Source of the DNA: Chionoecetes opilio
Lineage: Eukaryota; Arthropoda; Malacostraca; Decapoda; Majidae
Assembly (NCBI GenBank): GCA_016584305.1
Contig: JACEEZ010010946.1
Coordinates: 238,219 to 302,218, forward strand
Direction: 5' to 3'
DNA: 64,000 nt
In this document: positions 10,946-22,342 of the stretch, in pieces
Layout: each line of letters opens with the position of its first letter
How positions within the stretch are numbered: the first letter of the stretch is position 1
Notes under the pieces: model-generated
Told to the model about the DNA's origin: nothing
The model's database searches: none
The model's input: the letters and a program-made list of their open reading frames with translations, nothing else
Program-made: the position numbers and the translations under genes

Positions 10946-13235
10946 TTAATCAATCATTGGGGGCATACGCCGGGGGGCGCGTCGCCTCGCCCACCCTACG
11001 ACGCCACTCCCGGGGGTCACCACGCGCGAGTCCCCATGCAGGCTCCCTTCCCATACCAAGCAGCTCTCGACAAGAAACATCAACTTACCCCAGCCACGAG
11101 CGTTGGCCTCCTCTGTGCCGGATTGTCTCTTACAGATGCAACCCGATGGGAAGGATCGGTTTCAGGGTAGATAGCCACATGCCCATATAGCCGAAGTTGG
11201 CGCTGATGGACTATGCAGGTAAGAGGCCTCGATTCAGTCTCACGATGCAATCGCTGATTTGACACGTAATCATCCCAGTGATACCCCATGATTCTGCGAA
11301 GACACTTATTACCAAAGGCATCGATTCGCCTCTTCGAGTCGCCATTTAGTGTCCATGTCTCACAACCATAGAGTAAGACAGGGATCACAACCGACTTGAA
11401 GATCCGGATCTTTGTCATCCTGCACAGGTACCGACAATGCCAAATACTCCCGCTGAGCGAGTCCATAACACTGTGGGCAATGCCAATCCACCGTAAGACT
11501 TCTTGACGTGACCCGCCGTCATTATGGACTGCGCTACCAAGGTATGTAAAACTTTCCAAGATCTCAATGTCCTCGCCGCACGCATGAACATACTGTACTG
11601 TTTCACCTAGTAAGCCTCCAAACAACTGGACCTTGGTCTTGAGCCAGGAGACCTCAAGTCCCAAAGGCTTTGCCTCCTCGTGCAGCACCTCGAGAGCCAT
11701 CACCAGAACCTCCAGCGACTCGGCAAAGATTACTGCATCATCAGCAAAAACAAGATCAGTGATCTTGGTGTTGCCGAGGGATGCTCCACAATCACTTTGA
11801 TCTACAACTTTGCCCAATACCCAGTCCATACAAGTGTTGAAAAGTGATGGGGCAAGGACGCACCCTTGCCTCACTCCTGTATTCACAGAAAAGAAGCTGG
11901 ATACACCTCCCCCACACTTCACAGCACTCTCAGTCCCAGATACAGACCAGTCATCAAACCAATAGTCCTTGCAGGAATCCCGCGGTCGCAGAAGATCCCA
12001 CCCAGAGTGACTCATAATGCACTGAGTCAAACGCCTTCTCGAGATCAACATAGGCTGCAAGCATCCCGTCAAAACTCAGGTCGGCGTTCCACCAGGACAT
12101 GAAGTGCTAGGATACGGTCCGTTGTTGACTTACCAGGCGTTAACCCAGACTGCTGAGGTCTCTGATGCTTCAGCAGATGACTGCGGATCCGTGTCAGCAA
12201 TAGATGGGCAAGCACCTTGCCTGGCACGCTGAGCAGTGTAATACCGCGGTAATTGTTGCAGTCCTGATGGTCCCCTTTCCCTTTCCAGATAGGGACGACC
12301 AGCCCCCTTTTCCAGTCGGGAGGAACGGTACCTGATTGCTACACAGCAGTCAGGACAGCATGCAACCCGCGGATCATGGCCTCACCCCCAGCTTTGAGTA
12401 GCTCCGCACTGATATTACAAACACCAGCTGCCTTTCTACCCCTCAACTTTGCTACAGCCTCTCTGACTTTGTCAAGAGAGGGTGCGGTTTCGTCAATGGG
12501 AGGATCGGCATCCACTGCCCGTAACCCAGTGGTGTGAAGTTGCCCAATTGGAGGGTCCACCGTGAACAACTGCCCAAAGTACTCAGCCCAACGAGCCATC
12601 TGCCCATCCATGTCCGACACGAGGCGCCCATCTGCTGCTCGGATAGCACTCGCCCAAGATGGAGACTTAGAACGGAGCTCCTTCAGGGCTCGGTATGCGG
12701 GTCGGAGGTCATTAGCGTTCAAATTGCCTTGATATCCTCAGCGAGACCCCTGACATACCTCTCCTTGTCTCTCCCCAGGAGAATTCTAGTCCGTCGTGAC
12801 AAGAGCCCTCTGCTGGTCCTGGTTCCCAGCCAGCCTGGCAGCGCGACTCTCCTCGATATTCTTCAGCATCACCGTCGAGACAAAACCATGGCACGCCTTG
12901 ACCTCGGACGCTCCCCAATACACTCCTTGGCAGCCTGGAGAGTTTCACGTTTGAAGGTATATCCCACAGTTCTACAGGGTCCTCGAGGGCACCGAGCACA
13001 TTAAACCGATTTGAGACTGCCACTGCATACTCATGGGCACATGTCAAGTCCTTCAGCTTCTTAAGTTGAAACACAGTATGGTTACCTCTTGAGATTCTTC
13101 TGGACATGACATGAAGCTTAAGTGTAGCAACAACAAGTCTGTGATTAGTTGCAAGGAACTCAGCACCCCGGTAAACTTCCAGAAGTGCATTCCCCGCAGT
13201 CGGCACCGACAGGATAACTCACCAAGTTGTGACTG
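10946..13235 (-). pseudogene. RTE-like LINE copy A: end of endonuclease plus reverse transcriptase, degenerate
   Basis: Reading on the minus strand, the tail of an endonuclease domain (FLATNHRLVVATLKLHV) is followed by a pre-RT region with DKVREAVAKLRGRKAAGVCN. The RT core follows, with VRQGCVLAPSLFNTCMDWVL and the FADD catalytic motif at 11737-11748, then a C-terminal LLYGCETWTL block. Several frameshifts and stops break it. The 3' end is a short aatcaatcatt microsatellite, as in copies B and C. EN-RT layout and simple-repeat tail fit RTE-type elements; exact clade is uncertain. The longest open stretch is 11080-12072. Confidence 0.88.
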
Positions 13236-13302
13236 GTCGCCGACGTGAGTTGTGGAGATGTGGACAGGCCTTTACCACGTGTTTGGGAGAGGAACTTATT
13301 TA

Positions 13303-13372
13303 AGAACATAAGAAAATAAGGAAGCTACAATAGAGGCCGTGTGACCTACACGAGGTAGTTCCTGTATTTTAT
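13303..13372 (-). mobile_element. LINE 3'-end fragment (aagaacataag family)
   Basis: The sequence ataaggaagctacaatagagg to gaggtagttcctgta matches the 3' end of the element at 15968-16190. It contains the tail repeat aagaacat but no coding sequence. Confidence 0.7.
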
Positions 13373-13429
13373 GGAAAGAAAAGTTAACAAATCATGCCAT
13401 AATAGCTCCCATGGCTATACTGGATGTTA

Positions 13430-14032
13430 AGGGCGATTCACACTGGCCAAATACCGGATCAGTAGATTTTACTCCCCGGGGAGTAAATCACAGGAAATAT
13501 TCCTCGGAAAAACCAGCGCCGCTCGATTGGTCTTTATGTGCTGAGTTGCAGAGAATTTTCGCGCGCCAAATTCTAACAAACACAGAATAGCACCACCCTC
13601 TTCCCCACTCACCCCAAGTATTGGTATAATTTCGGTATTGGGCACTAAAAACTAACAAATTTAACTTACATCATGTAGATCTTTTCATCCTTACTTTGAA
13701 TCCCAATTTCTCATGGCAATGGCGATACATATATGTACATAATACCAAAAAATTTCCGTTTTAGCTACAGCCAGAAACGGTTGTTAGGTTAAATCAGATT
13801 ATGTTAGGTTAGACGTGGGGTTTGATTTAGTAGATGATATCGAGGAAAAAATGACGATTCATGGTTGAATGTACACTGTAACCACTGTTGATGGCGGGGA
13901 CGCGGGAACAACAAACCAGCATTTGTTCCCCGGAACGAATTGCGTGTGTGAACGATATCTCAGCACGCGGCCGCATAAAACCGGCTTCCCGGGAAATAAA
14001 AGTGCAGGTATTTGGCCAGTGTGAACTGGCCT
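13430..14032. mobile_element. PIF/Harbinger-like MITE
   Basis: TIRs agggcgattcacactggcc and (reverse complement of the right end) aggccagttcacactggcc both continue into aaatacc. They are flanked by TTA on each side (13427-13429, 14033-14035), the target site typical of PIF/Harbinger. The 603-bp interior has no credible ORF. Confidence 0.82.
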
Positions 14033-14559
14033 TTAGTCAACCTTGTCTGTCCAATGACTACAAATAAACATATTATTCATGTAAAAATTTATTAAAAGTA
14101 TCACAAAAAAGTAAAACAAACCTTTATTTCTTATTCCCTATTTTGTACATATAAGGAGCAACACTTATATAACACAGTATCACGGATTACCAGCCGTGAG
14201 ACCTGCCCTCAAGGAAGCAGAAAGGAAAAGAAAAGCTCTTACTAAATATAAATAAATATGATGTATGTACACAGTTTTGAATGTTCTATACAACAAATAA
14301 AAAGAATGGAAACCCTCATTATAAAGTGATGAACACCTTGCCTGAAGAATGGAGTGCACGAGTTGCAAAAATAAAAGTAAAAGTTCCTGGAGAATAAGAA
14401 GCTGTTTGGGATGGAAGTGAGGAGGGAGGAAGGGGTGGGAGGGAGTTAGGGGTGGGAGGGAGTTAGGGGTGGGAGAATGTAAGGAGGGAACAGACACTTT
14501 GTAGGCAGCAAGGAAGAGTTGAAAAGAGTATGATAAAAGTATTCTGGGCGTCCAATGAA

Positions 14560-14830
14560 TGAGAGGTGGGTAGGGGAAGCAGTAGTGAGAGGCGAAGATA
14601 CAAAAGAGATTAAAGTGCGGGAAACTGCAGGTATAGATGCAATAACCCTGAAGATACTGGAGGATAGAGAGGGTATAGCCGTGGAGTTGATGTTTTTTAT
14701 ATGACCTTATATAGAAACAAGATATACTACCAGATGAATGGAGGAAGGCCATTATTGTGCCTTTGTATAGAAGTGAAGGTAGGAAGGATGTGAGTTGTTG
14801 TGAAAGGGACATGAGCTTGTGGAGGGCTTG
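14560..14830 (+). pseudogene. LINE reverse-transcriptase relic
   Basis: Frame 1 reads VRETAGIDAITLKILEDREG; a shifted frame then reads LPDEWRKAIIVPLYRSEGRK. These match the conserved pre-RT blocks of LINE polymerases (a GKAxGxDGI-like block and PxxWxxAxIVPLYKxxG). Stops and a frameshift show it is dead. The opposite-strand 240-codon reading frame over this region is spurious. Confidence 0.72.
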
Positions 14831-15590
14831 AGCAGGAGGAGAGGGAGTGTTTGGATAGGGACAGGTGGGGCTCTTCTGCACAGGCACTAAAAGGAAAGAC
14901 ACGTCAGAGATACAGATAGATACATAAATAGAACATTACATTGTAAATAATATGTATAAGGAAATTGGTAGTGTTGGCAACTACTGTTCTAAATAGAGGG
15001 ATTCACACTTGACATGACTCAAACTGCAATGACAGTGAAACGGTGGTAGATAATTGCAAGTTCAGTGTACTGTTTCAGCATAGCATAGATAAATTATTAT
15101 ACTTAATGGGTTTTTTTTACTGATGAATATGAGTCACTGTATACATTCAAACAACTGGCCTTCTCTTAGACAAGTGGGCGCGGCATACAACAAAAAAGCA
15201 TATTGGTCCAAAATACTTAAATAATTTATAACCTCATAAAAAATCTACAATCTTAAACTCTTACAGTCTACAATTTGAATGAAACTGGAAGACTGAACAC
15301 AATTTGAAATTTCAGAAATCCTCCAATGTATTTTTACGTGTCCCTACATTCTCGTGTCACTCCCACTCAATATCTTACAGCTGCAATGCATGGAATTAAC
15401 AGTTTATTCAAGAAATATCACAGCTGAAGTCTTGACACTTAAACAAAATATAGTTTTTCTTACTAGCTATTTTGGATGGCTATGTAGGGGTAGGTATCTT
15501 ACTTAACATATTTACATCACACCATCTCTTGGTGTCTATTCATTTTCCAAATCAACCTGCATATATGGGTAAAACCTATTCATAAATGCA

Positions 15591-15593
<3 letters not shown>

Positions 15594-15633
<40 letters not shown>

Positions 15634-15690
15634 AGAGAAGAGAGAGAAGAGAGACGAGAGACGAGAGACGAGAGACGAGAGACGAGAGAA
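15594..15690. repeat. (GA)n and GAGAC-type microsatellite
   Basis: GA repeats change into gagagaa and then gacgagagac repeats, then poly-A. Nothing else was recognised between 14830 and 15594. Confidence 0.93.
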
Positions 15691-15967
15691 AAAAAAAACC
15701 CTACATTAATTCTCTTCACAGAACACCAAGGAGCCTGTACTACAACGAACTACAAGGGTGCACATTTTCTGCCCTTCAAGCGACTCCGTAACACCATCCG
15801 TGTCCCAGGCCGATCTAGAGACAGATTGAAGAGAAATCCATTAACGACATAAAACAGCATTACACCCTCATCATTTTTAAAAATCTGAATCAGACACAAG
15901 AATATGAGCCTATGAGCCTCAACAAAAGTGAAAACAAGCATGTACTAATTTCTTACGATTCTGCTCA

Positions 15968-16190
15968 ATAAGAACATAAGAACATAAGAACATAAGAACA
16001 TAAGGAAGCTACAAGAGGCCGTGAGACCTTCACGAGGTAGTTCCTGTTACTTAACACTACCTACATACACCTTTCATTCCCATCCATGAATTTATCTAGC
16101 TTCCCTTTAAAGCTCTCTAATAACTCTGCACTAACTACCTGTCTACTGAGTCCATTCCAATCATTTACCATCCTATTAAATATGTAGTTC
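15968..16190 (-). pseudogene. CR1/L2-like LINE 3' end
   Basis: On the minus strand the end of an ORF reads NRMVNDWNGLSRQVVSAELL followed by ESFKGKLDKFMDG and a stop. This matches the usual C-terminus of CR1/L2-like LINE polymerases (WNxLPxxVV and SFKxxLDKF). It is followed by a 3' UTR and four tail repeats of ttatgttc. The element is heavily 5' truncated. Confidence 0.8.
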
Positions 16191-17028
16191 ATGTGTCCAG
16201 TCCAGTCCATGTAGTAATGCTGGCAATCCTTTTAGCAACATGTATCATTGATTTCTCAAGACTCAAAATATACAATAAATGCCATGGTATGCATTCCCTA
16301 CAGACTGTCAAAGATAAATGAAAGGATGACAAGCGTTTGGGAATCATTACCATGTCTATTATTTCTTCATTATCAATAGAATGAAAGGCTTGTTCCATCA
16401 TTACTCCCTGACTATTCTCAATCTTTCTTTCCCACTACTTCTACTTCAGGGCTCAAAGGCACTCACTATCAGCCATCTTAACCTGCCTATAATTCTTGAC
16501 TGCTCCTTCATCAACACAAGAGTCACACCCTCACTTGCAACATCCTCTCCGTCACTCCCTAAAATTGCTCTTTCAAACAACCTTTCCTCCATCTGGATTT
16601 TAGTGAGGTCTACCACATAACTATAACGTCCATGTCACCTGCAAACACAAAACCACCTTTCACTACCTATCTTTTCTTTTCTTTTGCACATTCAGCAATT
16701 TCAGTCCATTTCGTAGTTTTTATCAATTCACAGTAAAAGATATATAATTGAAAGTTTCCTAACTCCATGTTCTCAACCCTTTACAATCCTTTCCAATTCC
16801 AATGCCTTGCAAGGAGTACACACATTTCTATGTTTTGTGTTGCTGGGATGGCTACAAGGCTAACCAAGTCACACCTTCATCCCTCTATCTGAGCCTCGTG
16901 CCTCTGTGCTGCCCCAGGGGATGGCTGCCACACAAGGCTCTCCACTCATTCCTGTCCTTCATCAGTTGGAAATCATATGCCATGAAAACACTGCTTGTTA
17001 TAGTTATATGTTGTTATTGCTCATATAG

Positions 17029-17548
17029 TTAATCTGACAGAACATAGCCAAGTATCTAATCTGACAGAACATACCTTGGTATCTAATCTGACAGAACATA
17101 GCCAAGTATCTAATCTGACAGAACATACCTTGGTATCTAATCTGACAGAACATAGCCAAGTATCTAATCTGACAGAACATACCTTGGTATCTAATCTGAC
17201 AGAACATAGCCAAGTATCTAATCTGACAGAACATACCTTGGTATCTAATCTGACAGAACATACCCTGGTATCTAATCTGACAGAACATACCTTGGTATCT
17301 AATCTGACAGAACATACCCTGGTATCTAATCTGACAGAACATACCTGGTATCTAATCTGACAGAACATACCCTGGTATCTAATCTGACAGAACATACCTG
17401 GTATCTAATCTGACAGAACATACCCTGGTATCTAATCTGACAGAACATACCCTGGTATCTAATCTGACAGAACATACCCTGGTATCTAATCTGACAGAAC
17501 ATACCCTGGTATCTAATCTGACAGAACATACCCTGGTATCTAATCTGC
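17029..17548. repeat. 27-bp minisatellite, about 19 units
   Basis: The unit is tatctaatctgacagaacat plus a 7-8 bp variable tail. The first ten or so units alternate between an agccaag tail and an accttgg tail; later units nearly all carry accctgg, with two 26-bp units. As 27 is divisible by 3, several frames stay open on both strands, which produces false repeat proteins. Confidence 0.97.
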
Positions 17549-17979
17549 CACCCCACAGCCCATTCCTTGTCTGCATACAAAGCATAACACAATTTTGTGA
17601 AAAATATTCTGCCCTTCCACCTCTCCACAAATGAAGGCAATGTGAAAAGTTCATGCCAGCTACTGCCACCGTCACAATCTTAACTTTCACCACCAAAAAG
17701 TTCATCCCAGGTAATAGTTTAGGATTGTGAAGATGTTGGTGGATCTGCTTGTTGATGTGTTATGCTCAGACAGGAATGCATCAGCAGGGAGGGAGGGTCT
17801 ACCAGGCCTTACAGCCACTGACAATACTGAAGCCCACACCTCAAGCTGGAAACATACTGCAAGCTAGGAGAGTTGTCACAAATAATTTGATGCCACTAAG
17901 AGAAAACGTGAAATGATAATTTAGATTTCACAGCAACAAATGGGAGACTCAACAGATGCCATGCGGGCTTTTAAGTTAA

Positions 17980-18389
17980 GGGGAGCGTCACACCATTTCT
18001 TAATTATCAGTGTATTGTCATGATTTTTTTTAATGTCAAAAGTATACTAATGCCGAAATAATCCTAGCTCATTTTCAGATCCATCGACTTAATCATACTC
18101 AAAACACAAAGACTCTATACATAACTTAACTGCATAATTTTTTTTTTTTAAATTTAACTCGTAATAATGTTTTTATCCAATGACTTGCACTGATGAAAAA
18201 ATGACCAAATATGCATTACAAAATATCCAAACGATTAATCTTTTATGAATTTTGAATTTTCATTCTTCTTAAGTGTTAAGAATATTATTTTTTTGGTTCT
18301 CGTAAATGTATTTGCTTAAGTGTTCAACTACGCATGATAAATTTTTCTGAAAATGTCTTTTTTTCGGAAATATTCGTGCGACGCTCCCC
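17980..18389. mobile_element. piggyBac-like MITE with perfect TTAA target duplication
   Basis: Terminal GGGGAGCGTC and its exact reverse complement are flanked by TTAA on both sides (17976-17979, 18390-18393). The 410-bp AT-rich interior has no coding sequence. The family differs from the CCCCTT-ended TTAA elements at 4234 and 31156. Confidence 0.85.
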
Positions 18390-18609
18390 TTAACAAGCAG
18401 GCTAAGGCAAAGCTTCTGTAATCTGGATTTTTACTAATCCAGCACTCCTCAGGCTCCAACAATGCCCCATCAGCGATGGTCTGCTTGTATCCAAACATTT
18501 ACATTTATGTACATGTGTATGATTAGTGGACTGACATTACACAATAGGTCAAGCAGGAGAAAGACAGAAGGATGCTATGCAGCTTTGACCCAAAGATAAT
18601 ACTTCAAGG

Positions 18610-18983
18610 TCAGAACACTTGCTGGTGCCAATAATGAGCTTCCATAGCCAAGGCATGATACAGGTCAGGTAAGATCAATACACAATGGTTCAATGCACAA
18701 TGGTATGAAGTCAAGTCCGATATTACCAATACTGCTGTGGGTGGTGGTGGTGGTGGTTGTTGTGTGGTGGTGGTGGTGGCTGCCTTCTTGGGAGGCAGCC
18801 TAATGGATTTGCGCCTCTGCGTCCTTGCTAGAGAGAGTTTTACAGTGGTGCTGGCGTTCTCCCTGGGCTTGCGTCTGCAGCGGCGGATGTTCCTCCGCAC
18901 CACGGGTGATATGCTTGATGGTGCAGCACAGGTTTCCTCGTCACTGACAGTCACGATCTCGGCTGCCGTCTGAGTCTGCTGGT
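18610..18983 (-). CDS. Candidate 3' exon of the PIAS-like gene, or exon of an unknown gene
   Basis: The frame opens after an acceptor-like cgtaaag and reads QQTQTAAEIVTVSDEETCAA, a hydrophobic-acidic motif like a SUMO-interacting motif. A basic Arg/Lys-rich segment follows, then a Thr/Pro-rich run and AVLVISDL. It enters needing one preceding nucleotide, exactly what the PIAS exon at 45971 leaves. PIAS C-termini carry SUMO-interacting motifs, which favours linkage, but the intron would be 27 kb and the acceptor is AAG rather than CAG. The codons after AVLVISDL may be intronic, since gtaatatc there could be a donor. It may instead belong to a separate gene. Confidence 0.45.
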
Positions 18984-19511
18984 CTTTACGGGATGGTATA
19001 AGATAAATGTTTGTTCATTATTTTCACATGCATAATCTCATTCAAGCTGCACTCTATTACTTAGGGTAGCAGGGGTGATGATTGCAATGGCAGCATTAGC
19101 AATGCAGATGACAGTGCTGTTGATGAACACTGAGTGGATGATGCTGGAAATATCTGCGATCAATGGAATATTTCTTATTTTCATTGTAATTATAAGGTTG
19201 TGTTACAAAAAACCTCCCTATTGAAATTGTAATCTCAGGTAGTCAATATTTTTGTTTTGTTTTAGGCGCCATGCATGAAGAGGGAAGTGCCTGGCAACTT
19301 TCAGAATATTTTCAGTGGTCAGAGAGTCAGGTAAGCATGCAGCTTGGTCTCATGTGTACAGGCAGTGTGAGGGCAGAGCTGGGCAGTATTTAAATACATT
19401 TGCGTATTTAGAAATGTATTTATAAATCAATTGGTTTTCATGTATTTAAATACTTTAATGAGTGTTTAAATACAGTATCTTCCGAGTTTCGCGCTTGCTT
19501 TCTTCCCAAGG

Positions 19512-19772
19512 CATAGGTACTCCGTAGTGTAGTGGTTAGCACGCTCGGCTCACAACCGAGAAGTCCCGGATTCGATCCCCGGGCGGAGCGAAGATAGATG
19601 GGTGGTCTTTCTTAAAACCCGAGCCCCTGTCCACCCAGCAGTGAATGGGTACCAGGTGTTAGCCGGGGGTTTGTGAACCCCCTCCCGGGGTGGTGGCTTC
19701 GGCCAACACTAAGCTGCAGCGGTAGATCACTACGGCTCTGAGGAATTATCCTCTAAACAAACAAACAAACAA
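19512..19772 (+). mobile_element. tRNA-Val-derived SINE
   Basis: The 5' head folds like a tRNA: an anticodon stem ctcgg/ccgag encloses the loop ctcacaa (anticodon CAC, Val), and the T stem is cccgg/ccggg around attcgatc. The acceptor stem is only 5 bp, and the sequence continues into a SINE body ending in aaacaaacaaacaaac, so it is a SINE and not a tRNA gene. The body segment cccctgtccacccagcagtg recurs at 19914. Confidence 0.85.
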
Positions 19773-19913
19773 TAGCGCGAAACTCGCGGATCGCGAAACT
19801 CGGGTATTGAAAACCCTGTAAAAATGCTTATTTAGTCCGGTGCGACTTTACTGTACCGTATTTTACAGCTTATAAGACTCACTTTTTCCCCCAAAAAATA
19901 TCCTGAAAATGCC

Positions 19914-20008
19914 CCAAGCCCCTGTCCACCCAGCAGTGAATGGATACCGGGTGTTAGCCAAGGGTTTGTGACCCGCCTCCCAGGGTGGTGGCTTCGGCCA
20001 ACACTACG
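19914..20008 (+). mobile_element. SINE body fragment
   Basis: Matches the body of the SINE at 19512 from cccctgtccacccagcagtg to gcttcggccaacacta, without the tRNA head. A shorter piece with cttcggccaacacta occurs at 34281. Confidence 0.75.
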
Positions 20009-20540
20009 TAGAGGAGAGAAGAGGAGAGGAGAGGAGAGGAGGAGGAAGAGGAGGGAGGAAAGGAGCTTGAGCTTGAGTTGGGAGTCACCCAGCGGATGCT
20101 GTCGGTGAAGCCTTTGGTCCGGCATTCTCCCACACACATAGTATTCTGTTGGGAGAGAAGCCAAAGGGGAAACCAAAACTAGGTGTTTCATTTTCCCCTC
20201 TTTCCTCTCTCTGCATCACATTCATACGGGGTCCCCCCTCACTGAGGGGGCCCCTGCCTCTCATTCTTTCTCATAAGTGCTCTCCAAGAATTTTCAAAGA
20301 ATTCTTTTACACTTTCAGCCACACAACTGTCACGCCTCCACTCAGCACACAACCCCAGCAGGTACTCCATCTGCCTATCCACACTCCTGTCTCTCATCTC
20401 TCGCCATTCTTCCACTCCGACTTTTCCTACCACTGCTTCCAACATCTTTGTTCTAGCACTCTCATACCGTTCACATTCCAGCATCAAGTGCTCCACGGTT
20501 TCATCCACTCCTGTCTCACACATCACACACGTCTTGCTAA
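20009..20540 (-). pseudogene. LINE C-terminal/3' fragment (VEHLMLECERYE family)
   Basis: The minus strand encodes CETGVDETVEHLMLECERYE and a further 70 or so codons ending FFENSWRALM. This is the Cys/His-type C-terminus found after the RT in many arthropod LINEs (C..C/TVEHxLxxCxxY). It is followed by a 3' UTR with ggcattctcccacacaca. The same family appears twice, badly corrupted, in the plus orientation near 61000-62700. Confidence 0.75.
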
Positions 20541-22342
20541 CACCATTCTTTCATCTGTACATACGACTATTTACCTCTTTAGCGATACTTGATCTTGATA
20601 TTACCGTAAGGTATAAAATCTTTCTCTGCACCGTTGAGTGGCCTAAGAACACTCACATGCTTCCCATTAACTTTACCTATGATTGTGAGTGCAACGGAGG
20701 CCACAGGGGGGCGACATAAACCTCTAATCACAAGCGTCACTATAAAAATCCTGCTTGCGCCACCACGGGCGAGGGCCAACCATCACAGCCCTTGAGGGAA
20801 GCTCCAGGGCCTACCATCCCACCCTTGGAGGACACTGTCTAACGGGGCTGTAGGCAGCACACACACACACACCAAATAAAAATAATTAAAAAAACATGTA
20901 TGAAGCAGCGCGAAACTCAGGGAGATAATGTGCAAAAGTCGGAAGGGTAAGAATATAGGACTCTGCGCGAAACTCGCATAGCGTGAACCTCGGGAGGGTA
21001 CTGTATATTATTGCATTTAAATACATATAATATTAAAATGTAAATACTTTTTTATCAATTCATTTGGGCATAAACCCGCCCAACAAACTGCCCGTAATCA
21101 TGCCAAATCTATATTTCAACTTACCAAAAACTCCTTCATTCATAGAAAATGTCAAAATCTTTCTGAATCAAATTCCTCTCGTGACTTCCTGCATCTACCT
21201 AATAACATCTCTAACAATTTTTCTTCTTCATCTATCCCTCCTATGCTTCAGCCAGATGGCTCCACAGCTGTCTTATCTATTTCTAAAGCTGAACTCTTTG
21301 CTCAAACCTTTGCTGAAAATTCCACTCTGGTTGATGAAGGGCTTGTTCCTCCTTTTCCTCCACTCTGACTATATTATGCCTGTTATTAAGATCCTTCGGA
21401 ATGATGTTTTCTTTGCCTTTCTGGCCTAGATTCTCGGAAGGCTTACGGTCCTGACGGAGTCCCTCCTATTGTTCTCAAAAACTGTGCTTCTGTGCTTGCA
21501 CCTTGCCTGGTCAAACTTTTCTGTCTTTGTCTATCTACTTCCACCTTTCCTTCTTGCTGGAAGTTTGCTCACATCCAACCTGTTCCTAGAAAGGGTGACC
21601 GTTCTAATCCTTCAAACTACCGTCCTATAGCTTTGACTTCCTGCCTTTCTAAAGTTTTTGAATCTATACTTAATAAGAAGATTCTTAAGCATCCATCTGC
21701 TCACAATCTTCTATCTGATCGTCAGTACGGTTTCCGTAAAGGGCGATCTACTGGCGATCTTCTAGCTTTCCTAACTGAATCTTCGTCATCCTCCTTTAGG
21801 GGTTTCGGTGAAACTTTTGCTGTTGCCCTTAACATATCAAAAGCTTTTGATAGAATCTGGCACAAATCTTTAATTTCTAAACCACCCTCATTCGGTTTCT
21901 ATCCTTCTCTCTGTACCTTCATCTTAAGTTTCCTTTCAAACCGTTCTATTGCAGCTACTGTAGACGGACATTGTTTTTCTCCTAAATCTATCAATAGTGG
22001 TGTTCCCCAGGGTTCTGTCCTATCACCCACTCTCTTTCTATTATTTATTAATGATCTTCTAAGTCTAACTCAAAGCCCTATCCACTCCTACGCTGATGAT
22101 TCTACCCTGCATTTTTCAACGTCGTTTATTAGACGTCCAACTCAACAGGAACTACCATATTTTACGGCTTATAAGACGCTGCATCTTGGAAGACGCACCC
22201 TGATTTTGTTAAGAAAAAACAGACCACCAAAACTGTTGTCCGATATACAGTCATTTTCACACAAGAACACACTCACTATTCATTATCTTCATTCAGCACT
22301 GCTCATCAGCCATTTTTATTTTCTAGCTTGTATGCAATAGTA

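Larger units (their letters stand above)
19473..21003. mobile_element. Tc1/mariner-like TIR element nested in the hAT element
   Basis: The left end cagtatcttccgagtttcgc and right end (reverse complement) cagtaccctcccgaggttca are each next to TA. It contains a SINE (19512-19770), a SINE fragment (19914-20008) and a LINE 3' region (19835-20540). Internal copies of gcgaaactcg suggest subterminal repeats. Confidence 0.75.

Noticed and set aside
14180..14902. 240-codon minus-strand ORF
   Set aside because: Composition is Ser/Leu/Pro/Phe-rich and it is antisense to a recognisable LINE RT relic (PDEWRKAIIVPLY on the plus strand).
17004..17705. Several long repeat proteins (MFCQIRYQG-type) and a CRISPR-like look
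   Set aside because: The 27-bp unit is divisible by 3 and has no stops in several frames on both strands. There are no unique spacers, so it is a minisatellite, not a CRISPR array.
19512..19582. Functional tRNA-Val(CAC)
   Set aside because: The acceptor stem is only 5 bp and the sequence runs on into a SINE body with a CAAA tail.
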